Assembly: GCF_002917095.1 (NCBI RefSeq)
Contig: NZ_PQGA01000001.1
Span: forward strand, 248,001 to 312,000
DNA length: 64,000 bases
Direction of reading: 5' to 3'
Origin: Paraburkholderia eburnea
GTDB lineage: Bacteria > Pseudomonadota > Gammaproteobacteria > Burkholderiales > Burkholderiaceae
Shown piece after piece: positions 56,780-64,000 of this stretch. The translations under genes were made by a program, and so were the position numbers. A model generated the notes under the pieces. The model was not told the DNA's origin. It saw nothing but the letters and a program-made list of their open reading frames with translations, and did no database searches. Each line of letters opens with the position of its first letter. Position 1 is the first letter of the stretch.

Positions 56780-57400
56780 CGAGGAGAAATGAAAAAGCCG
56801 CGCGACTTGTCACAAAATCGACAAAAAATACAGCAATTTTTACCGTGCGCTGCAACGAATTAAGCGATGATACGACATTCGGGACATCGGCATAAATCCC
56901 GTTAAGTGCACGTTGCAAAACGCACACATTCTTACATATTTTCGCGCATTGTTACACGAACCCCGTTACAATCGCGTCCCAGCGCCCTAAAAGGACGCAT
57001 GCCGAGGGTTGATGCCTGGCTCGATGTTACATCGGAAATTTATGGCGGGCGTCACGACAATTGCCTTGTAAGAACTTCGTAACAAATCAAGCCTTGTGTG
57101 CCAGATCCCGCACGTATTGTCGAGTGGTATTTTTTCCCCACCATCAAGCGACCACCTGTCACTACGCTGACTCCCCCGGGACGAATGCTCTTTCGACCGG
57201 ATGTTCGACAATTCCCAGAAAAACGTTTGCGCTGCCAATACAGGCCGCTAATTGGATCAGCCCGTCGCTCCAATATCCAAAACAGCATAAATGGCTCCGA
57301 CGGCGCATCGCAGCATCCCGGGACTATTCGCGCATTCATAACACGATTCAGCCTGCTGGCGAATGCCTGCCAAGTTGACAAGCTCTAACTAAACAAGCTC
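56780..57400. other. Long AT-rich gap between two divergent capsule operons
   Basis: This 621 bp stretch holds the start regions of both capsule transcripts. It is clearly AT-rich, most so at 56800-56970. Short open frames here show no family resemblance. No convincing -35/-10 pair or RfaH ops element could be placed. Silencing by H-NS-like proteins is plausible for such DNA. Confidence 0.5.
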
Positions 57401-57781
57401 ATGAAACGAATCATTATGGATCTGGATGAGACCATTTGCTCGACGAGTAATGGAAATTATGCAGAGTCAACTCCAAACGGCCAGGTCATTGAGAAGTTGC
57501 GTCAGTATCGCGAAATGGGGTTTCAGATCGTCATCTCGACGAGCCGCAACATGCGGACTTACGAAGGGAATGTCGGGAAGATCAACGCGAACACGCTGCC
57601 GATCATCCTCGAGTGGCTTGCAAAGCACGAAGTCCCCTACGACGAGATCTATACGGGCAAGCCGTGGTGCGGGAAAGAAGGCTTCTACGTCGACGACAAG
57701 GCGATTCGTCCCGACGAGTTCGCCAAGCTCAGCTACAACGAAATCAAAAAGCTGGTAGGAATCGAAAATGCTGATCATTAA
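57401..57781 (+). CDS. HAD-superfamily capsule biosynthesis phosphatase (EcbF/BcbF type)
   Basis: A 126-residue HAD protein. The nucleophile motif is DLDET at residues 7-11 (MKRIIMDLDETICS), VISTSRNMRTYEGNVGKIN supplies motif II, and YTGKPWCGKEGFYVDDKAIRPDE completes the fold. The sequence closely fits the EcbF/BcbF capsule phosphatase family of Pasteurellaceae capsule loci, as I recall it. The substrate is probably a phosphorylated precursor of a capsule substituent. It overlaps the next gene by 14 bp. Confidence 0.85.
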   Translation: MKRIIMDLDETICSTSNGNYAESTPNGQVIEKLRQYREMGFQIVISTSRNMRTYEGNVGKINANTLPIILEWLAKHEVPYDEIYTGKPWCGKEGFYVDDKAIRPDEFAKLSYNEIKKLVGIENADH

Positions 57782-59318
57782 CTCGGGCGCCTACGTCACA
57801 CCGGAGTTTCAGGCTGAGTTCGGCAAGATTCCGCCCTGCATGCTTCCTATCGGGAACAAGAAGCTGATCGAACACCAGGTTCAGCGCCTCAAAGCGGCGC
57901 TTCCGGGGCGAGACATTTTTCTGACGCTTCCCAGCACGTTCACGCCGGCGATCAACGAAAAGGCATTGCTGAACGCCCTCGGCGTGCAGTGCATCCCCGT
58001 GCCGCCGAACTTCCGCCTCACCGACTCCATTCTCTACGCGCTGAACATTCGCGAGACCGAAGACGATCGCGTCGTCCTGCTGCACGGCGACACGCTGATC
58101 GACGAACTGCCCCAGGATCTCGACGTCATCGGCATCGCGGAAACCGACGACGACTATCGGTGGGAGCGGGAACTCATGCCCGACAATAGCCAGATGGTCT
58201 GGTGCGGCTATTTCTCGTTCTCCAACGTGCGTACGTTGATTCGCGCGCTCACGCTCTCGGAAGGCGATTTCCCCAGTGCGGTACGCCAATACTCCGAAGT
58301 CCGCGACCTGCAGCGACGCGTCATCCCGACCTGGCACGATCTCGGCCACGTCAATACGTATTTCAAGTCGCGTGCAAGCATCACGACACAGCGTTCGTTC
58401 AATTCTCTCGATATTCAGTCCGGCGTTCTGACCAAGCGCGGCGAACCGAGCATCAAGATTGAAGCGGAAGCGCAGTGGTTTAAGAATCTGCCGATTTCCA
58501 TGCGCCGCTTCACGCCGCAACTGATCGATTCGGGTTCCGGTGCGGACGGGAAACCGTACTACTCCCTCGAATATTTGCCGATGAGTCCCCTGAACGAGTT
58601 GTTCGTTCACGGCCATAACCCACCTTTCTTCTGGGGGCGAATCCTGAAGTTGTTTCAGGATTACCTGCAGGCATCTCGCAACAATCTGCCGCCCGACACG
58701 GACATCGAGAAAATCTCCGAAGACGCGATTTCGCTGTACAAGGACAAAACGATCGCCCGCCTTCAGGCATTTTCGGAGGCCAACGATTTCGACCTCAAGA
58801 AAAAGCTGCGATTCGATGGCCGGGCGCTGCCTTCCACCATGGCAATCGCGGAGCGATGCATCGAACTGGCGACGAAGTCGGCTTGCACACCCGCCATCGC
58901 GCATGGTGACCTGTGCTTCAGCAATGTCCTGTTTGACTCGCGCGGCGGTCATATCAAGGTGATTGACCCCCGGGGGCTGAACCAGGACCAGGAACTGACG
59001 ATCGTCGGCGATCAGAAGTACGACCTCGCGAAACTTTGCCACTCCTTCATTGGTTTGTACGACTTCATCATCTCCGGTCGCTACAATCTCACCGAAGACA
59101 GCAACGGCTTCCATCTCAGCTTCGACCTCGACGACCGCCTGAAGTCCATTCAGCAACTCTTCGAAAAGACTGAACTGATTCCGGGCGTCACGTTTTCGGA
59201 CATCATTCCGCTCACAGTTCTGCTGTTTCTCTCGATGCTGCCGCTGCACGCGGACCATCCGCAGAGACAAAAGGCGTTGTTTGCGAATGCACTGCGCCTA
59301 TACAGCAAATATCTGTAA
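57768..59318 (+). CDS. Fused nucleotidyltransferase and APH-type kinase
   Basis: A 516-residue two-domain protein. Residues 1-235 are a sugar-nucleotidyltransferase-like domain (MLPIGNKKLIEHQVQRL; D108 in LLHGDTL), though the N-terminal glycine-rich loop is weak. Residues about 240-510 are an aminoglycoside/choline kinase-like domain, with catalytic IAHGDLCFSNVLF (D381) and VIDPRG (D400). Fusion of a kinase and a nucleotidyltransferase suggests stepwise phosphorylation and activation of one small molecule, as LicA and LicC do for choline. The actual substrate is unknown. Confidence 0.8.
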   Translation: MLIINSGAYVTPEFQAEFGKIPPCMLPIGNKKLIEHQVQRLKAALPGRDIFLTLPSTFTPAINEKALLNALGVQCIPVPPNFRLTDSILYALNIRETEDDRVVLLHGDTLIDELPQDLDVIGIAETDDDYRWERELMPDNSQMVWCGYFSFSNVRTLIRALTLSEGDFPSAVRQYSEVRDLQRRVIPTWHDLGHVNTYFKSRASITTQRSFNSLDIQSGVLTKRGEPSIKIEAEAQWFKNLPISMRRFTPQLIDSGSGADGKPYYSLEYLPMSPLNELFVHGHNPPFFWGRILKLFQDYLQASRNNLPPDTDIEKISEDAISLYKDKTIARLQAFSEANDFDLKKKLRFDGRALPSTMAIAERCIELATKSACTPAIAHGDLCFSNVLFDSRGGHIKVIDPRGLNQDQELTIVGDQKYDLAKLCHSFIGLYDFIISGRYNLTEDSNGFHLSFDLDDRLKSIQQLFEKTELIPGVTFSDIIPLTVLLFLSMLPLHADHPQRQKALFANALRLYSKYL

Positions 59319-59335
59319 GATTTGGAGCCTTAATC

Positions 59336-60052
59336 TTGATCATTATCCCGATGGTCGGTCTGAGCAGCCGCTTCTTCAAAGCAGGCTTCACGAAACCGAA
59401 ATTCCAGCTCGAGCTTTCGGGCGAAACCGTCTTCTCACGCGCGGTCCGCAGCTTCGAACACTACTTCGACAGCGAGCGATTTCTGTTCATCACGCGCCCG
59501 GATTACGACACGCCGGCGTTCGTGAGCTCCGAGCTTGAGCGGCTCGGCATCGCCAACGCGTCCGTGACGACGATTGCTCACGACACTCAAGGACAGGCTG
59601 AAACGGTGTCGCTCGGCCTGAAGGACACGGCGGGTAGCGAACCGCTGCTCATTTTCAATATCGATACCTTCCGGTATGACTATCGGAAGCCCGATTTTAT
59701 CGATACGTGCGATGGGTATCTGGAGGTCTTCTCCGGCGAGGGCGATCATTGGTCTTTCGTCGAGCCCGGCGCTGAAAACAGCGTGCTGCGTACCACGGAG
59801 AAGGAGCGCATTTCGTCTTTGTGCAGCGACGGTCTCTACTACTTCAAGACGCGCGATCTCTTCGAGACAGCCTTGAGCGAAGCACGAGCGAAGAACGAGA
59901 CCACCAAGGGCGAATTCTACATAGCGCCGCTCTACAACACGTTGATCAAATCCGGTGCCTCGATCAAATACGAAGAAATCGCGCTCTCCGAAATCGACTT
60001 CTGCGGAACTCCGGACGAGTTCGAGGCGCTCAAGAAGAAGTTCTCAAGTTGA
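59336..60052 (+). CDS. Nucleotidyltransferase of capsule biosynthesis
   Basis: A 238-residue nucleotidyltransferase starting MIIIPMVGLSSRFFKAGFTK, a modified glycine-rich loop with the conserved Arg and Lys (SSRF, TKPK), and FNIDTF near residue 108 as the metal-binding Asp. GEFYIAPLYNTLI is typical of capsule cytidylyl/sugar nucleotidyltransferases. The start is TTG 59336, supported by GGAG 9 bp upstream and because the next Met lies inside the nucleotide loop. With the kinase fusion just upstream (17 bp) it may provide the active copy of the activation step. Confidence 0.82.
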   Translation: MIIIPMVGLSSRFFKAGFTKPKFQLELSGETVFSRAVRSFEHYFDSERFLFITRPDYDTPAFVSSELERLGIANASVTTIAHDTQGQAETVSLGLKDTAGSEPLLIFNIDTFRYDYRKPDFIDTCDGYLEVFSGEGDHWSFVEPGAENSVLRTTEKERISSLCSDGLYYFKTRDLFETALSEARAKNETTKGEFYIAPLYNTLIKSGASIKYEEIALSEIDFCGTPDEFEALKKKFSS

Positions 60053-60074
60053 TCCGCAAAACCAGCTAGAAACC

Positions 60075-61136
60075 ATGATCTCCCCGTCCGAAATCACGAT
60101 TGTCTTCCAAGGAAATGTTTCAGCCAGCACGGATGGGGATTCCTTCCGCAATTGCCTTGAGATCACTCGCGCCGCGCTGCCAGGCGCGCGCGTCATCCTG
60201 TCCACGTGGCAAGATACCAAGATCCCGAAATCGATCGACGTTGATGAAGTGGTGCGCTCCGAAGATCCGGGCACCCTCCCCCCGATCAAATTCGATGACG
60301 TGGGGTCCAACAACATCAATCGGCAGATCGTCAGCACGCTGGCCGGACTGCAGAAAGTCAAAACACAATATGCGATCAAGCTCCGAACTGACTCTTTCTT
60401 GGAGCACGACGGATTTCTGAAGAACTACGTCAAGTTCAACGAGCAGTTTCGGAGCAAATCGGATCGCATCCTGACGAGCTCGTTTTTTACGATCGATCCG
60501 TTCGTGTTCGAGCACATGCCGTTTCACACGAGCGATTGGTTTCAGTTTTCGACGACCAGCGCATTGATCAACTATTGGTCGAGACCGCTTGTGACGCTGG
60601 AGGAGGCGACGTTCTACGAGAACAATCGCCACGCTCGGCATTCCTCGTATCTGGACAAGAAATTCCGCACGATGCTGGCCGTGGAGCAATATCTGTGTGG
60701 CGCCTATGCAAAGCGGTTTGGATACGACACGCCGGCGTTTCATAACGATTGCAGGAAAGAAGTGCTCAAGGATTTCCAGCACTTCCTCGCGAATCACTTC
60801 ATGATTCTGGACCCTTGGCAGGCGGGGTTCAGGCTACCGAAGTATAACTGGGCGTATAAGTCGAACATGCAATCGATGAATTGCATCATGTTCCTCGATT
60901 GGTATCGATTCTGCGCGAAGCTACATCCTGAAAGAGATTTCGATCCTGAACTCTCGGCCGCCGCAAAGAAACGATATCATCAAAAGATACGCGTTGGCCT
61001 CGGCAACAGACTTCTGAACCCGATCGCAGCGATTATTTTTTCGAAGAAATTTGATCCGATTGGTAGCCGACTTTTGAAATTGGCGATGTGGAGTCGGAGG
61101 GCTCAACGCGACATCAAACTTCGTCCTCGGTGGTAG
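60075..61136 (+). CDS. WavE-family polysaccharide biosynthesis protein
   Basis: A 353-residue protein with SEITIVFQGNVSASTDGDSF, RVILSTWQDTKIP, NNINRQIVSTLAGLQKVKTQ and YAIKLRTDSFLEHDGF, the pattern of WavE proteins from Vibrio LPS core and capsule loci, whose KLRTD resembles a GT-A metal site. The family probably contains glycosyltransferases but is poorly characterised. I chose ATG 60075; the frame open upstream overlaps the previous gene. It follows that gene by 22 bp. Confidence 0.85.
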   Translation: MISPSEITIVFQGNVSASTDGDSFRNCLEITRAALPGARVILSTWQDTKIPKSIDVDEVVRSEDPGTLPPIKFDDVGSNNINRQIVSTLAGLQKVKTQYAIKLRTDSFLEHDGFLKNYVKFNEQFRSKSDRILTSSFFTIDPFVFEHMPFHTSDWFQFSTTSALINYWSRPLVTLEEATFYENNRHARHSSYLDKKFRTMLAVEQYLCGAYAKRFGYDTPAFHNDCRKEVLKDFQHFLANHFMILDPWQAGFRLPKYNWAYKSNMQSMNCIMFLDWYRFCAKLHPERDFDPELSAAAKKRYHQKIRVGLGNRLLNPIAAIIFSKKFDPIGSRLLKLAMWSRRAQRDIKLRPRW

Positions 61137-61179
61137 ACGAGTCGAGCGGCTCGCGGGCGGTGACTCCTGTCTGAGCGCG

Positions 61180-61976
61180 TTACGCGGAAAGAATTTCCGA
61201 CACACTCCAGATGTGCGGAGCGAGTGGCTTAAGCGTCAGCTTTATCTCGCCGAGGAACTGCCGCGCGAACCGGGCCAGATCATCGAACGGAAGGCCCTTC
61301 AGATCCCAATACGCGTAATTCCATCATTCGGTTTCAAGCATCAGCTCGATCGTGTGATTATCGAACCGACCTCGAATTATCTTTGCCGGCACGCCGACGA
61401 CGACCGTATACGGCGCGACATCCTTAGTGACAAAGGCCCCGGCTGCAATCACGGCACCAGTTCCGATCTTGACGCCCCCCCCTTAATCTGGGCACCGCGT
61501 CCGATCCAGACGTCATGACCAATTTCGATTGGCCCATAGTCGCGCGTGTGGTGCAGTCTTTCGGCCCAATCTGAACCATTCTGATGCGCTTTATCGTGCC
61601 ACTCGCCGCCGTCCGTCAGGAACGGGTGCGTGCTGATGTAGTTTGTCGGGTGGGAGTCGGCGAATCCCCTCACCTCATGCGCAATAGAGCAGTAGCGACC
61701 GACGACGGTATCGGCGGGAAGGGTGGAGAACGAGTAGCTGAACGCCCCGCTCGTGTGCAGAAAATCCGTTTTGAACGAAGCATATTCCTCGATGCTTACC
61801 CGGCCGCGCCAGTGCTGACGATCGAAATATGGCTCAAGCCTGATGTTGCGTCGATCAAATAGTTCTCGGGTACCATTGTTCAGCAATATTATTCGCACCT
61901 TCTTCCATTCCTTTCGCCTTTTGGCGATCTTCGCTACTTTGTCAAGCGAAAAATCGAAACCGATAGGTAGTCGCAT
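61180..61976 (-). pseudogene. CatB/Vat-type O-acetyltransferase, frameshifted at a G8 run
   Basis: The intact frame (61449-61976) gives MRLPIGFDFSLDKVAKIAKR to [18 protein letters not shown], a left-handed beta-helix acetyltransferase with catalytic-type His (FADSHPTNY). After a run of eight G (plus-strand C at 61475-61482) the frame leaves the family and stops. Removing one G restores [18 protein letters not shown] and [14 protein letters not shown] further TGA then stands where WNYAYWDLKGLPFDDL should be continuous (near 61330), so the last 37 codons to the TAA at 61180-61182 are also cut off. O-acetylation of the capsule was its probable role. Confidence 0.85.
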
Positions 61977-62743
61977 TTCCTGTGGATAAGTGAACGAATC
62001 GCCGATCGATTATGTTCACGGGACTGCCCACTGCCATACGCATGGGGCAACAGGCCTACGTACGCAGACACCGAGTTGCTGACGGTTGCAGAACTCCCGC
62101 CAGAATAGTTCGAGCACGAGGCGCGATACGCCGATGCAGTCAATGCCCCCTGAACCGCGTCTGGCAGGCAATCCGGTCACGCACTTGTGCTGGAACGCAT
62201 TGCTACAGCAGTTCGCCACCTGCGGCCGCCGGGCAAACGAGCGAGATCGACTTCATCCCTGCGAGCCTTGACGACTCTCGCCACATAGCTCCTATCTGGC
62301 GCGCAACAGACCGCGCATGACCGTCTTCAGCGCCCCAAAGCCCCCTGAACGCACTTGAGCACGACAGTCGTTCATTCACTACTGCAATCGATCGCGCGTT
62401 CTGCGTAAGGCCAATTAGGCAACAGAGTTTTCCAGTCACGGATGTCTGCGCAGTCGCAAACGTGCTGTTGTAATTTGCAACTCGGCTAATAAATCTAAAC
62501 TCAGAACAGTTCGCCCAGGTTCACCCGCGGTCGTATTCGCTCACATCGCCGCACGCCCAAACAATTGGGCCGTCGAATTTCGTGTCGCAGAATCTCTGCA
62601 TGGTACTCCCATTCTCACTGATGCACTTCCGCATAGCAATCTGGTTCCCACTACACTCTCCCGGAAACCAGATTACCCGTGCGTAGCGCCACGTCCAGGC
62701 AACGCGGTCGTGACGTTTCTTCCTGAGACACTCGCTCGAAGTA
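61977..62743. other. Gene-free stretch in the capsule locus
   Basis: In this 767 bp I find only short open frames without family resemblance. Base composition changes along it: mixed at the left, AT-rich toward the right. It may be the remains of a lost gene or of a mobile element, but no terminal inverted repeat or transposase motif was recognised. Confidence 0.5.
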
Positions 62744-64000
62744 TTACCGCTTTCTGATTATTATTTTTTCTACTGCCATTTCGGTAACCCCTTCAACCTC
62801 GACGACGACCTCAAAATCATGAGCATCTTTCATCGAGTTCGAGAACAGAATCGTCATAGGTTCTTCCGCATAGTCGATCACATCGATTTTTCTTTCGGCG
62901 AGATGCGTCCGGCCGTGAGACAACGTCGCTCGCAAAGTGACCCTACCTCGCTTGCTTCCCTCTAGCGTCGTCACATATACGTCTGCCGCATAGTCACCAA
63001 TTGGCAGCGAAATAAATGGCCCAAAAACCAGGACACCATTTACCATCGGATGCTCCAGGACAATCTGGCCATCGCTATTTCGATACCCTACCTTTGAATG
63101 GAGCCAGTCATACTGAAATACCTTCGGAAAATCGTTTTCTCCAATTGCCGTCAGACCCGCAAATGTCCGCCTCAGAAGCTTCTCTGGATTCACATCTCTA
63201 TTTCTGGCCAGATCGGCAAAATCACTAGCCGTAATAATCTTAAATCTCGTAATGTGTTCTTCGTGGACTTTCCGGTACTTATCAAAAACCAAACCACACC
63301 TCTTGGTATCGCAAATCGAAAAATTATCCAATAGAATTTGGATACTTCCCTCTCGAGAGGAGAGATCATTCACATAATCCAATTTAATAGATGAATTATT
63401 CTTTCTAAAACACTCGAAGATGATGTGTTGCTCAACAGCGATCCGGGTAAAAAATCTTCTCTCATTCTCTGTGGAGCCTGGCACATGACAATGACTTTTA
63501 TAATAAGTGATGTCCTGCAACGTCAGATATTGAGCCCCCCAAATTTTCTCAACATCGACCTTCAATCCAAAATGAAACCAATCGCTAAAATGAAATGGAA
63601 GACGCTCGTAATTTCCATATGGATTCAGCGTAAAATAATCAGAGATCAAAACCCGAGACTCGAAAAATGAATTTTCGCGCCGCTCATACGCCAACGAATC
63701 GACGTATTCATCGACAAATGAATCATTTGCGAAAAATGCATCGTTTCGCATTCTCAATACGTACTTCCCAGTAGCCACTTCCAAGCCCTTCCGTGCCGCG
63801 GCGATCTGCAAATTACCGTTACAAGGAGGATCATTGAGTTTAATCGCCGGGAGTGGCAACATCGCCTCAGCGAACACTATTTTATTGCACGAGGCCTGCA
63901 GCTTATTTAATGCAACACCTACGGACCAGTTATTTTGCCCTTTCTTTGTCAACCCGATCGGATTTCCTCCAGACAAAAATACGTCACTGCTGGAGATAGA
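62744..64000 (-). CDS. WavE-family protein with C-terminal beta-rich domain, start outside the window
   Basis: The frame is open to the right edge, so the N-terminus is missing; 418 residues are visible. NNWSVGVALNKLQASCNKIV, NGNLQIAAARKGLEVATGKYVLRMRNDAFF and PFHFSDWFHFGLKVDVEKIW are counterparts of the other WavE protein here. The last 105 or so residues (from about VFGPFISLPIGDYAADVYV) look like a beta-sandwich, as in carbohydrate-binding modules attached to bacterial glycosyltransferases. The gene is strikingly AT-rich compared with the rest of the window, which points to transfer from another source. Confidence 0.8.
   Translation of the reverse strand, partial: SISSSDVFLSGGNPIGLTKKGQNNWSVGVALNKLQASCNKIVFAEAMLPLPAIKLNDPPCNGNLQIAAARKGLEVATGKYVLRMRNDAFFANDSFVDEYVDSLAYERRENSFFESRVLISDYFTLNPYGNYERLPFHFSDWFHFGLKVDVEKIWGAQYLTLQDITYYKSHCHVPGSTENERRFFTRIAVEQHIIFECFRKNNSSIKLDYVNDLSSREGSIQILLDNFSICDTKRCGLVFDKYRKVHEEHITRFKIITASDFADLARNRDVNPEKLLRRTFAGLTAIGENDFPKVFQYDWLHSKVGYRNSDGQIVLEHPMVNGVLVFGPFISLPIGDYAADVYVTTLEGSKRGRVTLRATLSHGRTHLAERKIDVIDYAEEPMTILFSNSMKDAHDFEVVVEVEGVTEMAVEKIIIRKR

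Noticed and set aside
56679..56927. 82-codon minus-strand frame at the start of the capsule lipid operon
   Set aside because: It overlaps the KpsS-like start in another frame, has no recognisable domain and lies in AT-rich DNA with no ribosome site.
56780..57400. RfaH ops/JUMPstart element expected before polysaccharide operons
   Set aside because: No GGCGGTAG core was found on either strand of this gap.
61213..61518. 101-codon plus-strand frame across the broken acetyltransferase
   Set aside because: It is the complement of the conserved C-terminal half of the acetyltransferase, which reads well on the minus strand once the G run is shortened.
62012..62320. Possible transposase remnant in the gene-free stretch
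   Set aside because: No DDE-type motif, terminal inverted repeats or target duplication could be recognised.

Overview
The window looks like a chromosomal segment of a high-GC betaproteobacterium of the Burkholderiaceae (Paraburkholderia, Caballeronia or Burkholderia type). This is inferred from the gene families: a DUF2486-type protein beside holC-pepA, kdoO beside waaA, an APS-type sulfate assimilation cluster, FIU-like urea transport next to urease, and a capsule segment whose order resembles B. pseudomallei wcbO-wcbT. No rRNA or tRNA gene, CRISPR array or intact insertion sequence was found.

Positions 1-20.6 kb are mostly housekeeping: the end of a SIMPL-domain gene, lgt, a LysR gene divergent from ilvD, a small cytochrome c, then holC-pepA and lptF-lptG. 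A sulfur and siroheme block follows. cbiX and cobA supply siroheme for CysI; cysN, cysD, cysH, a DUF934 gene and cysI carry out sulfate reduction by the direct APS route; cysB is divergent. After that come a lone ABC solute-binding protein, an orphan RelB-type antitoxin, a methyltransferase and a rhodanese.

Positions 20.6-33.8 kb form a urea nitrogen region. A gutted aminotransferase pseudogene precedes urtABCDE (urea ABC importer), a Phd/RelE toxin-antitoxin pair, ureD and ureABCEFG (nickel urease). Near-consensus sigma-54 promoters precede urtA and ureA, with NtrC-like sites upstream, so both uptake and hydrolysis of urea appear tied to nitrogen limitation.

Positions 33.8-42.5 kb hold envelope genes: waaA, kdoO (Kdo 3-hydroxylase), waaC, a phosphomannomutase/phosphoglucomutase, a flippase, a GT2 glycosyltransferase and lrgAB.

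Positions 42.6-56.8 kb are one seven-gene minus-strand operon: KpsS-like protein, short-chain reductase, LtaS/MdoB-like phosphotransferase, a 2541-residue reducing polyketide synthase without thioesterase, an LpxC-like deacetylase, an alpha-oxoamine synthase and a GNAT protein. I infer that it builds a sphingoid-like amino lipid for the capsule. This is the most interesting system in the window. The LpxC paralogue, the degenerate methyltransferase domain and the phosphotransferase are its least understood parts.

Positions 57.4-64 kb are lower in GC and look like the variable capsule locus: an EcbF/BcbF-type HAD phosphatase, a nucleotidyltransferase-kinase fusion, a second nucleotidyltransferase, two WavE-type proteins (one cut by the window end) and an O-acetyltransferase pseudogene broken at a G8 run. 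Capsule export genes (kpsMT/wzm-wzt, kpsC) are not seen here and may lie beyond the right edge.
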